From contig DAISJM010000021.1 of assembly GCA_036821485.1 (NCBI GenBank), positions 1-54,515 on the forward strand: DNA of 54,515 bases, in the 5' to 3' direction. The first letter of the stretch is position 1. Each line of letters opens with the position of its first letter. Below the pieces are notes generated by a model, which did not search any database, was not told the origin of the DNA, and worked only from the letters and a program-made list of their open reading frames with translations. The position numbers and the translations under genes are program-made. Positions 16,417-24,057 of this stretch are shown piece after piece. Origin of the DNA: DAISJM01 sp036821485 (GTDB taxonomy: Bacteria > Verrucomicrobiota > Kiritimatiellia > CAIQIC01 > JAGNIJ01).

Positions 16417-16683
16417 TCACTTCTTGTCAGTCACCGACACCTTGCTCATCGCCGACTTGACGGAGACCCCGTCGATCATGCCCAGTTTACCGGTCAACGT
16501 GCCGACCTCGTCTGTCGTCGCATTTACAATCAGCGTAATCACGCTCGTGTCGTGCGCCAGATGCGGCAGTCCCATTCGCCCCACGATGATGTCGCCATGG
16601 CCGGTCAACGCGTCGTTGATCTTCCCGGCCGACTGTTTCCTGTTTTCCACCACGATGCCGACAAATCCCAATCTCTTCTCCAT
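16417..16683 (-). CDS. TM1266-type iron-only hydrogenase system regulator
   Basis: An 88-residue ACT-like small protein (MEKRLGFVGIVVENRKQSAGKIN in part, then HGDIIVGRMGLPH and VITLIVNATTDEVGTLTGKLG). This matches the TM1266 family, which is annotated as a putative regulator of the [FeFe]-hydrogenase system and is usually found beside hydE/F/G. ATG 16683 has a perfect AGGAGG ribosome site four bases upstream. It is the first gene of the aspA-hydFGE unit. Directly upstream, its ribosome site touches the T run of a terminator-like hairpin, so its own translation and the whole operon may be under attenuation. How TM1266 proteins act is not established to my knowledge. Confidence 0.88.
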   Translation of the reverse strand: MEKRLGFVGIVVENRKQSAGKINDALTGHGDIIVGRMGLPHLAHDTSVITLIVNATTDEVGTLTGKLGMIDGVSVKSAMSKVSVTDKK

Positions 16684-16808
16684 GATGCCTCCTCAAAAAA
16701 AAAGAACCGGTCCAACCCCTTCAAGGCTGAACCGGAACCTGGTTGATCTGACGATATAACCAATGTCCCTTGGGTTCAGAGCCAAGCTCCTCGCCTCAGG
16801 CTGTCTAC
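16684..16808 (-). promoter_or_regulatory. Structured leader with possible antiterminator
   Basis: This is the presumed 5' leader of the TM1266-aspA-hydFGE transcript. An upstream CTGAACC (minus strand, 16779-16773) is the exact complement of GGTTCAG in the 5' arm of the terminator (16733-16727), so the two could pair and prevent the terminator. CTGAACC lies mostly in the loop of a small stem CTTGG/CCAAG (16786-16782 with 16773-16769). Further stems GCC/GGC and TGGTT/AACCA are possible. I recognise no known riboswitch class and see no leader peptide. Confidence 0.5.
16695..16735 (-). terminator. Attenuator-like terminator abutting the TM1266 ribosome site
   Basis: On the minus strand an 11-bp stem (16735-16725 with 16717-16707, three wobble pairs) is followed by TTC and nine T residues, ending one base before the GAGGAGG ribosome site. 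It could simply end the ferritin-like operon, but no room remains for a separate promoter behind it, so transcripts of the hyd maturation genes must pass through it. Confidence 0.82.
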
Positions 16809-16814
16809 ACTCTA

Positions 16815-16843
16815 CCTATACCCCTTTTTGCCCCCTGCTACAA
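16815..16843 (-). promoter_or_regulatory. Candidate sigma-70 promoter for the maturation operon
   Basis: On the minus strand TTGTAG (16843-16838) and TATAGG (16820-16815) are separated by 17 bases, placing a start near 16808 and a leader of about 125 bases. Matches to consensus are moderate (3 and 4 of 6). It lies just behind the stop of the 160-residue ferritin-like gene. Confidence 0.35.
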
Positions 16844-16862
16844 ACCGTTTTCTGTACCCGTC

Positions 16863-17345
16863 CTACTTAAGCTCAGCGCGTTTGCCGCTCAGCCAGACGA
16901 TGTGCTGCATCTCTTCTTTGACAATCGCATCAATGCGATCGCGGCCCATGGCCGGCGGCACAATCTGTTTGAGGCCGAGATAGAAGACTATCGAATCCTT
17001 CTCCATGCCGATGGCCATCTTCAAGATATCGTCCATCGACTCTCTGCCGGTCAGCAGGGACTCGGGATCCTCGTTGATATCGAAAGCATAGCCGTCCACC
17101 ATCGCATGCAGGTAGAGATCCGTTTCGCCATAAGGATCGCGGCCGCCCTCTTTTTCATTGGGAGCCAGCGATCGCCTCATCTCTTCAAACGTCTTGAAGT
17201 GCAAGTCTTCCTGCTCCGCGATCTGAAGCAGGAACTCACGTGCCGCAAGATGAAGCTTGGCGGCCTTGCGGTAGAACTTCGCGCCCTTGCTCTCTATCCG
17301 CGAAGCCATCTCCAATATCTCGTCAGCATTCAGTTTCGTGCCCAT
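16863..17345 (-). CDS. Ferritin-like di-iron protein (rubrerythrin domain) 1
   Basis: A 160-residue four-helix protein of the ferritin/rubrerythrin family without the C-terminal rubredoxin domain. Likely di-iron ligands: Glu in RIESKGAKFY, EDLH (ExxH), Glu in GMEKDSIVFY and EEMQH (ExxH). ATG 17345 follows an AGAGGA ribosome site. It is 37 bases downstream of a second gene of the same type and its stop precedes the leader of the TM1266 operon. Related proteins reduce peroxide or store iron; in this place between the Hyp genes and the [FeFe] maturation genes I infer protection of oxygen-sensitive metalloenzymes or iron supply. Specific activity cannot be read from the sequence. Confidence 0.85.
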   Translation of the reverse strand: MGTKLNADEILEMASRIESKGAKFYRKAAKLHLAAREFLLQIAEQEDLHFKTFEEMRRSLAPNEKEGGRDPYGETDLYLHAMVDGYAFDINEDPESLLTGRESMDDILKMAIGMEKDSIVFYLGLKQIVPPAMGRDRIDAIVKEEMQHIVWLSGKRAELK

Positions 17346-17382
17346 GAATCAATATCCTCTTCGGTTTCCCATCTGCCCTGGT

Positions 17383-17883
17383 CTACTTCTTTCCTTCAAC
17401 GGCCTTGAGCTCCTTGGACAAGATAACCACGTGACTCTTCTCTTCGTGGATGATGTGGTCCAACTTACCCTTGCCCAATGCCGCCGGAACCAAGTCCTTG
17501 ATGCCCGTGTAGAACAGGATCGCTTTACCCTCGAGCATAATGGCCAGGCGCAGGAGCTGTGCCATTGTCTCTTTGCCCGTCAAGGAGGCGGTCGCATCCG
17601 GGGACCCCTCGGCCTTCTGTTCATCCGCCATCGCCTTGAGATAGAGCAGGGCTTCATCCATCGGATCATAGGTCGTCTCTTCCCTCTCGCTCGCCTCAAG
17701 CCGGGTGCGCATCTCGGCAAATGTCTCCAGATGACCTTCCTCCATGGCGGCCAGCTTCATGAGAAACTGTTTGTTGTGCTCGTTGGGATGAAGCTCCGCG
17801 GCGCGCCGATAAAAGGCGGAGGCGTTGCGCTCCATTCGCTCAGCCATCAAGAACACTTCATTCGCGTTGAACTGGATCGACAT
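17383..17883 (-). CDS. Ferritin-like di-iron protein (rubrerythrin domain) 2
   Basis: A 166-residue paralogue of the next gene, again with only the four-helix domain. Ligand-bearing segments are RNASAFYRRAAEL, MEEGHLETFAEMR (ExxH), MLEGKAILFYTGIK and HEEKSHVV (ExxH). I use ATG 17883, which has a GGGAG ribosome site; a GTG two codons earlier is possible. A 69-base gap separates it from hypE and holds GATAAT (17937-17932 on the minus strand), a fair -10 box without a good -35, so the pair may have its own promoter. The two genes probably arose by duplication. Confidence 0.85.
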   Translation of the reverse strand: MSIQFNANEVFLMAERMERNASAFYRRAAELHPNEHNKQFLMKLAAMEEGHLETFAEMRTRLEASEREETTYDPMDEALLYLKAMADEQKAEGSPDATASLTGKETMAQLLRLAIMLEGKAILFYTGIKDLVPAALGKGKLDHIIHEEKSHVVILSKELKAVEGKK

Positions 17884-17952
17884 GGTCACTCCCTTTCTTT
17901 GTGAAAGCCGTTGCCCCTTTTATTATCACAGAATCCAAAGAACTCAAACTCT

Positions 17953-18975
17953 TCAGCAGATACGGGGCAAATCTTCCCCGCTCGGCACGTCCACTATCCG
18001 CTCCCCACCCAGTTTCGTGTGCAGGAGTACGCGACCCGCGGGCGCCGCGACAATCTCCCCAATCTCGCAGGCATCTGCACCGAGCGGATGTTTGCGCAGG
18101 GCCGCCAACACGGCATCCACATCCTGCGACGCACAAATGATTACGGCTTTGCCTTCGTTGGCCACGTTCAGAGGATCGAACCCCAGCAGATCGCAGGCGC
18201 CACGTACTTCCGGACGGACGGGAATGGCTCCCTCCTGCAACCGCACACAAACGCCCGAGGACTCGGCAATGTCATTCAGGGCTGCCGCGACACCCCCGCG
18301 CGTCGGGTCGCGGAGCACATGAATCCCCGGCACCGCCGCCAGCAGGTCTCCAATCATGCCGCCCAAGGGTGCAGCATCGCTCACAAGTTCGGTTTCAAAT
18401 CGGATGCCCTCGCGCACGCTCATGACCGCGATGCCGTGATCACCGAGCGTTCCATTGACCACCACGCGATCCCCCGGCCGGGCGTTGGCCACATGCGTAT
18501 CCACGCCAGACAACCGTTCGCCCAAGCCCGCAGTGTTGATGTAGATGCCGTTCCTTGCTCCACGCTCGACCACCTTCGTGTCGCCGGTGACCACCATCAC
18601 GCCCGCTTCTTTTGCCGTCTCGCCCAACGAGCGCATGATACGGCGCAAGTCTCCCACACGTAGACCCTCCTCCAAAATCAGCCCGAGACTCAGGTAGAGG
18701 GGCCTGCCTCCCTGCATGGCCAAGTCGTTCACCGTTCCGCAGACCGCAAGCCGGCCAATGTCACCACCCGGAAAGAACAGAGGACTGACCACAAACGAAT
18801 CCGTTGTGAATACAAGATTCCCCGCGGGGCGATCAATGCAGGCCGCATCGTCAAGCCCCCTCAGCATGGGATTATCGATGGCCGGCAGAATGACCGTGCG
18901 CAGCAATTCGCGCGTACGGCCACCACCGCCGCCATCCGCCATGACAATCACCTCATCGTCCGACATCTTCACCAT
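17953..18975 (-). CDS. hypE: Hydrogenase maturation protein HypE
   Basis: A 340-residue HypE, which dehydrates the thiocarboxamide on its C-terminal cysteine to thiocyanate, the source of cyanide for the [NiFe] site. The PurM-like fold shows GLDDAACIDRPAG, FTTDSFVVSPLFFPGGDIGRLAV (in part), GDTKVVERG and LRDPTRGGVAAALNDIA. The chain ends LPRIC, the required C-terminal cysteine. I set ATG 18975 (MVKMSDDEV); ATG 18966 is three codons later. The start lies four bases after the hypD stop. It is the last hyp gene of the operon. Confidence 0.96.
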   Translation of the reverse strand: MVKMSDDEVIVMADGGGGGRTRELLRTVILPAIDNPMLRGLDDAACIDRPAGNLVFTTDSFVVSPLFFPGGDIGRLAVCGTVNDLAMQGGRPLYLSLGLILEEGLRVGDLRRIMRSLGETAKEAGVMVVTGDTKVVERGARNGIYINTAGLGERLSGVDTHVANARPGDRVVVNGTLGDHGIAVMSVREGIRFETELVSDAAPLGGMIGDLLAAVPGIHVLRDPTRGGVAAALNDIAESSGVCVRLQEGAIPVRPEVRGACDLLGFDPLNVANEGKAVIICASQDVDAVLAALRKHPLGADACEIGEIVAAPAGRVLLHTKLGGERIVDVPSGEDLPRIC

Positions 18976-18979
18976 ATGC

Positions 18980-20038
18980 TCACTGGTACTTGTAGTAGGC
19001 CGCGCAAGTTCCCTCGCTGGAGACCATGCAGGCCCCCACGGGATTGGCCGGCGTACAAATCTTCCTGAACAGCGGACACTGCGGCGGCGCAATCGCTCCG
19101 CGCAAGACGTCTCCGCAGCGGCACCCCGCCGGCTCCACAGGGGGTTGTCGCGGCACTGCGGCAAAAACGCGATCGGCATCCTGCCCGGCATACGCATGCC
19201 TGATCTTCAGACCGCTGCGGGGGATCATACCAAGCCCCCGCCATTCCGCATCATCTTCTTCAAAAACGTCTGCCAAGGCTGCGCGTGCGCGCGCATTACC
19301 CTCCCATGTAACAGATCGGGTGTACTGAATCTCCACCTCAGCCCGCCCCTCCACCACCTGGCGCAGAGCCATCTCGATGCCCCGCACCATGTCCCCGCCT
19401 TCAAAACCGGTGATGACGCACGGTATGCCGAATTCCTCAACGAGCCCCCGATAGGCTCCGGCGCCGATCACGACGCTCACGTGGCCGGGACACAGAAACC
19501 CGTCGATGCGCACCTCACCCGAGCGCAGCAGGGCGGCCATGGCTTCGGGCATCGTCTTGTGGGCACACAGCACGGAAAAGTTCGGCACGCTCCTGCGCGC
19601 TTCCTGCACAGCCCAGGCCGTAGTCGGTGCCGTGGTTTCGAATCCCACGCCCAGAAAGACCACTTTCAACTCGGGATGTCGGCGCGCCTCTTCAAGGGCA
19701 TCCAGTGGCGAGTAGACGACTTTCACGGCCGCGCCCTGCGCTCGCGCCTTCTCCAGCGAGGCATGGCTTCCCGGCACCCGCATCATATCGCCAAAGGTCG
19801 TGACCACTGTGTCCGGCGCCGTCGCGAGTTGAACGGCACGATCAATGAAGTGGTTCGGGGTGACGCACACAGGACAGCCGGGACCGGACAACAACGCGAC
19901 ATTTTCCGGAAGCAAGGATCGGAGGCCGGAACGGAATGCCGACATCGTGTGCGTGCCACACACCTCCATCAACTGGATACGTCTTCCGAGCCGGGCAGCC
20001 AGACCCGCCAACTCAGAGACCGACGGCAACGCGGTCAT
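18980..20038 (-). CDS. hypD: Hydrogenase maturation protein HypD
   Basis: A 352-residue HypD, the iron-sulfur scaffold that, with HypC, assembles Fe(CN)2CO. Family motifs: MEVCGTHTMSAFRSGLRSLLP in part, GPGCPVCVTP, GFETTAPTTA, GHVSVVIGAGAY and the C-terminal [4Fe-4S] cysteines in CRCGDVLRG, CPLF and CTPANPVGACMVSSEGTC. ATG 20038 overlaps the hypC stop by four bases (ATGA). An upstream in-frame ATG would extend into hypC and is not used. Length and motifs are complete. Confidence 0.97.
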   Translation of the reverse strand: MTALPSVSELAGLAARLGRRIQLMEVCGTHTMSAFRSGLRSLLPENVALLSGPGCPVCVTPNHFIDRAVQLATAPDTVVTTFGDMMRVPGSHASLEKARAQGAAVKVVYSPLDALEEARRHPELKVVFLGVGFETTAPTTAWAVQEARRSVPNFSVLCAHKTMPEAMAALLRSGEVRIDGFLCPGHVSVVIGAGAYRGLVEEFGIPCVITGFEGGDMVRGIEMALRQVVEGRAEVEIQYTRSVTWEGNARARAALADVFEEDDAEWRGLGMIPRSGLKIRHAYAGQDADRVFAAVPRQPPVEPAGCRCGDVLRGAIAPPQCPLFRKICTPANPVGACMVSSEGTCAAYYKYQ

Positions 20039-20262
20039 GAGGACGCCTCCGGCGGCACCGCGGAGCGCAGGATCTCCTCGTATTCCCTCACGTCTTCCTC
20101 GGTCCACTTTTCAATGGCAAACCCCGCGTGCAGGAGTACGTAGTCCCCCACCTTGGCATCGTCGATGAAGACCACGCTGGCAGCCCGCTTCACGCCGCCG
20201 AGTTCAACCACCGCATCGTGGCCAGTCAGTTCAACGATCTTCGCTGGAACAGCAAGACACAT
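20035..20262 (-). CDS. hypC: Hydrogenase maturation chaperone HypC
   Basis: A 75-residue HypC/HupF chaperone starting MCLAVPAKIVEL. The cysteine directly after the initiator Met is the residue that contacts HypD and the large-subunit precursor. It starts two bases after the hypF stop, with an AAGGAAGAAAG ribosome site inside hypF, and overlaps hypD by four bases. An in-frame extension upstream exists but does not resemble the family. Confidence 0.96.
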   Translation of the reverse strand: MCLAVPAKIVELTGHDAVVELGGVKRAASVVFIDDAKVGDYVLLHAGFAIEKWTEEDVREYEEILRSAVPPEASS

Positions 20263-20264
20263 GC

Positions 20265-22592
20265 TTACATCTTTCTTCCTTGGGCCCGGGCCAGCGCAAC
20301 GACCGCCTGACCCAGGGACACACCGCCATCGTTCGGCGGCACCACCCTGTGACAATGTACGCTGAATCCCTTATCCTTCAATGACTCCGTGATCCAGCGC
20401 AACAAAAGGTGATTCTGGAAGACGCCACCGGACAAGGCCACGTCCACCAAACCCGTTTCGTTGCGAATCGCTTCGCACATCGATGCCACACCCGCCGCAA
20501 GCCCCCGGTGAAAACGCGCGGCCATGACGCCACGGTCAGTACCCGCACGAAGATCCGACAGAAGTTCAGTGAACATGCGGCCGGTCGATAAAACCCAAGG
20601 CCGTTTGGAGACATCCATCCCGAAGCTATAGGCATCCCGGACATCCGTTCGCGCCACCGTTTGAAGTCGAATGGCCGCTTGTCCCTCGTACGATACTTCG
20701 TCGCACAAACCCATCAGTGCCGACACGGCATCAAACAGTCGGCCCGCGCTGGAGGTCAACGGCGAGCGAATGCCCCGCGCAACCAGGTCCGTGAGAATGC
20801 CCCGGTGCGCCGCCGGGATGGACGGGAGAAACCGCTGCGCGATAGCGTCCGCCTCCGACCCAAACTCCGATGCCAGCACGCTGAAGGCCATGCGCGAAGG
20901 ATGCCGGACCGCCTCGTCCCCACCCACCAACCGGTACTGCTGCAAGTGCCCCACTCGTTGGTAGTCACACAAGTCCGCCACCATGAACTCGCCACCCCAC
21001 ACGCTGCCGTCAGGTCCAAAGCCCGCTCCATCCAGCGACACGCCAATGACCTTCCCAGCCAACCCATGCTCCGCCATGCAAGCGGCTACGTGGGCGTGGT
21101 GATGCTGCACGGCGACACGCCGCCCGACATCAAACCGTTGCGCGAACCGCGTCGACAGGTAGTCCGGATGCATGTCATGCGCCACCCACGCGGGCGACAC
21201 TTCCAGCAACTTCAGCCAATCCGCCACGGCCTCTTCAAAGAACTGGTACGCGGGATGTTCATCCAAGTTGCCGATATGCTGCGAAACGAAGGCCTGCGCG
21301 CCACGCGTGATGCAAAATGTGTTCTTGAGCTCCGCGCCGCATGCCAGCACCGACGGGCCCGACACGGGCAGATGGATAACCCCCGGCACCCATCCGCGCG
21401 ACCTGCGAAGAAACAGCCGCTCGCCATCCACCAACCGCATGACGGAATCATCGCAGCGGCGCGCAATCGGTCGATCATGGATGAGCGCGTAGTCGGCCAC
21501 CGGCCCAAGCAGCCTCGCCAGCTCGGCCTCATCCTTCACAATGGGCTCTTCCGAAAGGTTCCCGCTTGTCATAACCAGCGGGCTCACTTCCCGCAGCAGG
21601 AGATGATGCAGCGGGGTGTACGGCAAGAACACGCCGACATCGGCCGTGTCGGGAGAAATCAGCTTCGACAGCCCTCCACAGGCGCGACGCGGCAAGACCA
21701 CGACCGAGGCAGCGCAGGATGCCAACTCCGCCGCTTCCGCCGGGCTGACTTCCACATACCGCGCCGCCTCATCCGGCGTTGCGCACATCACGGCCAACGA
21801 CTTGGCAGGACGCCGCTTTCGCTCACGCAGCTTTGCCACGGCCGCATCGTCGTCCGCGCGGCAACAGAGGTGATACCCCCCCAGGCTCTTGATCGCCACG
21901 ATGGCGCCCTCGCGCAGCAGACGCGCCGTCTCGCGAACGGGGTCCTCGGCATCGACCCGGCGGCCTGCCGCATCGAGAAGTTGCAGGGCTGGTCCGCACA
22001 CGGCACACGCGTCGGGCTGCGCATCGAACCGGCGATTGGTCACATCCTCATACTCCGCCCGGCATGGCGCGCACATTTGGAAGGCGGACATGGAGGTCCG
22101 GTCTCGATCATACGGCAGCGAGGTCACGATGGAGAACCGTGGACCGCAACTCGTACAGTTGATGAAGGGATACCGAAAACGGCGATCCGCCGGATCGAAC
22201 AGTTCTCGAACGCAATCGCCGCAGGTGGCCAAGTCAGGGGGAATGCCGATCAGCAGATCCTCGGCACCGCTGCTTTTCTCAATGCGGAACTCCTGCGCGC
22301 CGGTCGCTGGAATGTTCTCGGTTTCCACGCGGTCGACCCGGGCCTGCGCGGGACGGTTCTCGGAAAAGCGTGTGACAAAAGAGTCTACGATGGCGGCCGG
22401 CCCCTCGACTTCGGCAACGACTCCGGAAGGCGTATTGCGCACGAACCCAACCAAGCCCAAGGATTGAGCCACGCGGAAAACCGTGGGTCGAAAACCCACG
22501 CCCTGAACGCGACCCATGAACGTAACGCGAATACGTTGCGCCGGGCCCGTCGCCCCCCCTACCCTTGGAACTTCGACACCCATGCGCACCAT
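20265..22592 (-). CDS. hypF: Carbamoyltransferase HypF
   Basis: A 775-residue HypF, which makes carbamoyl-adenylate and transfers the carbamoyl group to HypE. Domains in order: acylphosphatase-like (GRVQGVGFRPTVFRVA), two zinc-finger sets (CGDCVRELFDP...CTSCGPR and CAPCRAEY...CAVCGPAL), the YrdC-like domain (KSLGGYHLCCRADDD) and the Kae1-like domain with VQHHHAHVAACMAEHG and DGAGFGPDGSVWGGE. The start is uncertain: ATG 22592 and ATG 22583 both lie within the 3' end of hypB (34- and 25-base overlap) and neither has a clear ribosome site. All domains are intact. Confidence 0.95.
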   Translation of the reverse strand: MVRMGVEVPRVGGATGPAQRIRVTFMGRVQGVGFRPTVFRVAQSLGLVGFVRNTPSGVVAEVEGPAAIVDSFVTRFSENRPAQARVDRVETENIPATGAQEFRIEKSSGAEDLLIGIPPDLATCGDCVRELFDPADRRFRYPFINCTSCGPRFSIVTSLPYDRDRTSMSAFQMCAPCRAEYEDVTNRRFDAQPDACAVCGPALQLLDAAGRRVDAEDPVRETARLLREGAIVAIKSLGGYHLCCRADDDAAVAKLRERKRRPAKSLAVMCATPDEAARYVEVSPAEAAELASCAASVVVLPRRACGGLSKLISPDTADVGVFLPYTPLHHLLLREVSPLVMTSGNLSEEPIVKDEAELARLLGPVADYALIHDRPIARRCDDSVMRLVDGERLFLRRSRGWVPGVIHLPVSGPSVLACGAELKNTFCITRGAQAFVSQHIGNLDEHPAYQFFEEAVADWLKLLEVSPAWVAHDMHPDYLSTRFAQRFDVGRRVAVQHHHAHVAACMAEHGLAGKVIGVSLDGAGFGPDGSVWGGEFMVADLCDYQRVGHLQQYRLVGGDEAVRHPSRMAFSVLASEFGSEADAIAQRFLPSIPAAHRGILTDLVARGIRSPLTSSAGRLFDAVSALMGLCDEVSYEGQAAIRLQTVARTDVRDAYSFGMDVSKRPWVLSTGRMFTELLSDLRAGTDRGVMAARFHRGLAAGVASMCEAIRNETGLVDVALSGGVFQNHLLLRWITESLKDKGFSVHCHRVVPPNDGGVSLGQAVVALARAQGRKM

Positions 22593-23209
22593 TCAGACAG
22601 ACCCGCCCCCGACATGGAGGAGACCTTGAAGATCGGGATACCTGCATTGACCTGCCGGATGTTCTCACAGCACGCGTCGATGTTGAACGGCACATAAGGC
22701 AAAAGGTCTATCTTGGTCAGCACAGCCGCCTTGCATTCACGGAACAGCAGCGGGTATTTCAAGGGCTTGTCCTCGCCCTCCGTAACACTGAGTACGGCAA
22801 TCTTAGCGTGCTCACCCACGTCAAACTCAGCGGGACATACCAGGTTGCCGACATTCTCCACAACCACCAGGTCCAAGTCCTCCAAGGGAAGGTCCTTCAA
22901 CGCATAGTGAACAAGTTTGGCTTCCAAGTGACAGGCACCGCCGGTGATCAATTGGCTCACCGGTATCTGAAGCTTGCTGATCCGCTCGGCATCGCGCGTC
23001 GTCTCAACGTCGCCCTCCAGCACTGCGACGCGGATATCCTTGAGCATGCCCACAATGCTCTCAAGCAGCGTCGTCTTTCCACAGCCCGGCGCGCCGATCA
23101 AATTGATCATGATCAACTTGTGCTTCTGGAGAAGAGCCCTTGTCTCGGCAGCCCACTTCTCATTCTCGCCCATCAGGTCACGGTAGACTTTGATGTTCTC
23201 AGGTTTCAC
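22559..23209 (-). CDS. hypB: Nickel-insertion GTPase HypB
   Basis: A 216-residue GTPase that delivers nickel to the hydrogenase large subunit together with HypA. P-loop GAPGCGKTT, switch region EGDVETTRDAERI, ENVGNLVCP and the base-recognition motif LTKIDLL. The metal-binding Cys-His pair at the dimer interface is seen in GGACHLEA. There is no histidine-rich N-terminal stretch, so it is a transfer rather than a storage form. It starts with GTG 23209, overlapping the hypA stop by four bases, with a GGAGGT ribosome site. Confidence 0.96.
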   Translation of the reverse strand: MKPENIKVYRDLMGENEKWAAETRALLQKHKLIMINLIGAPGCGKTTLLESIVGMLKDIRVAVLEGDVETTRDAERISKLQIPVSQLITGGACHLEAKLVHYALKDLPLEDLDLVVVENVGNLVCPAEFDVGEHAKIAVLSVTEGEDKPLKYPLLFRECKAAVLTKIDLLPYVPFNIDACCENIRQVNAGIPIFKVSSMSGAGLSEWCAWVSKFQG

Positions 23210-23556
23210 TGTTCGACCTCCAGGTTCTCGAGGAAAAGCTCCTTACCTGTAAGCAACTCCAAATCCCCCGAATTACAAGAGCCACAGAGAAAAAAGGGGA
23301 TTTCGACGGAACCCGTCCATCCACAGGCGCGACATTTTGCCGTGACGGGAATCCAGCGAATATCCAACCGCGAACCCGCTGCGGCCGTATCTTTGGTGAG
23401 AATCTCGTAGGCAAACGTCATGTTCTCAGGAACCACCTGGTGCAACGCACCGACGGCCATGCGCGCCGCCACAAGCTTCTTGGGCGGCGGCTGGACACGC
23501 CCCATTTCCTGGAGCACGGCATCCACAAGGCTCTGACACATGGATAATTCGTGCAT
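23206..23556 (-). CDS. hypA: Nickel chaperone HypA
   Basis: A 116-residue HypA. It begins MHELSMCQSLV; the N-terminal Met-His-Glu is the nickel site of the family. The zinc site is CRACG...CGSC. ATG 23556 is chosen for the MHE motif; an upstream ATG five codons earlier would destroy it. It follows the maturation protease gene by 38 bases and overlaps hypB by four. Works with HypB in nickel insertion into the [NiFe]-hydrogenase alpha subunit encoded upstream. Confidence 0.97.
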   Translation of the reverse strand: MHELSMCQSLVDAVLQEMGRVQPPPKKLVAARMAVGALHQVVPENMTFAYEILTKDTAAAGSRLDIRWIPVTAKCRACGWTGSVEIPFFLCGSCNSGDLELLTGKELFLENLEVEQ

Positions 23557-23594
23557 GTCGACCAAATCCAAAAGGGCCTACCGGACCCCGTCCA

Positions 23595-24044
23595 TCAGAT
23601 CTCCGCCTTCACGGCTTCCACGTACTCGCCCAGTCTTGAGGCCAGCGCCGGCGAGAGACTCTCTCCCATTTCCACGCGGGCCGGCTCGATGCCGAAAATT
23701 ACCACCTCCGCAGGGCATTCGCCAATCCGCCGTGAGAGTTCGATGGTGTTCAACAAGTCCCCCTCGTGCAGGGAAAAGCCCGGAAGTTCCTTTCGAGACA
23801 CCACCTGGTCCGGGCCGAATCGTCGGAGAGTACCGGGCTCGGCGCGCATCTTTGCGCAATCAACCAGGATCGCCTTCGCCCGGCCCGCCATGGCATGAAG
23901 TGCGTTCATGCCTGAGGTTCCTGCATCAACGAAATCTGCGCGCGAATGAACGCCCTCCGCCTCCAACGCCTGCACCACGCGGACGCCAATCCCCTCATCG
24001 CTCATCAGCGGATTGCCCAGACCGATGACGACGACCTGCTTCAT
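23595..24044 (-). CDS. [NiFe]-hydrogenase maturation endopeptidase
   Basis: A 149-residue protease of the HyaD/HybD/HycI family that removes the C-terminal peptide of the large subunit after nickel insertion. It begins MKQVVVIGLGNPLMSDEGIGV, with the family GxGN motif and the Glu metal ligand in DEGIG; the second acidic ligand is in FVDAGTSG. ATG 24044 lies 13 bases after the alpha-subunit stop. The matching substrate has a 7-residue C-terminal extension. The final histidine ligand of some family members is not obvious to me here. Confidence 0.9.
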   Translation of the reverse strand: MKQVVVIGLGNPLMSDEGIGVRVVQALEAEGVHSRADFVDAGTSGMNALHAMAGRAKAILVDCAKMRAEPGTLRRFGPDQVVSRKELPGFSLHEGDLLNTIELSRRIGECPAEVVIFGIEPARVEMGESLSPALASRLGEYVEAVKAEI

Positions 24045-24057
24045 GGCGCGAGGCCCG

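Noticed and set aside
14183..16759. 858-codon open frame antisense to hydF and aspA
   Set aside because: No family likeness; hydF and aspA motifs on the other strand are complete. It also crosses the attenuator region.
20661..22697. 678-codon open frame antisense to hypF
   Set aside because: Arginine/histidine-rich shadow of a GC-rich gene; hypF is unmistakable.
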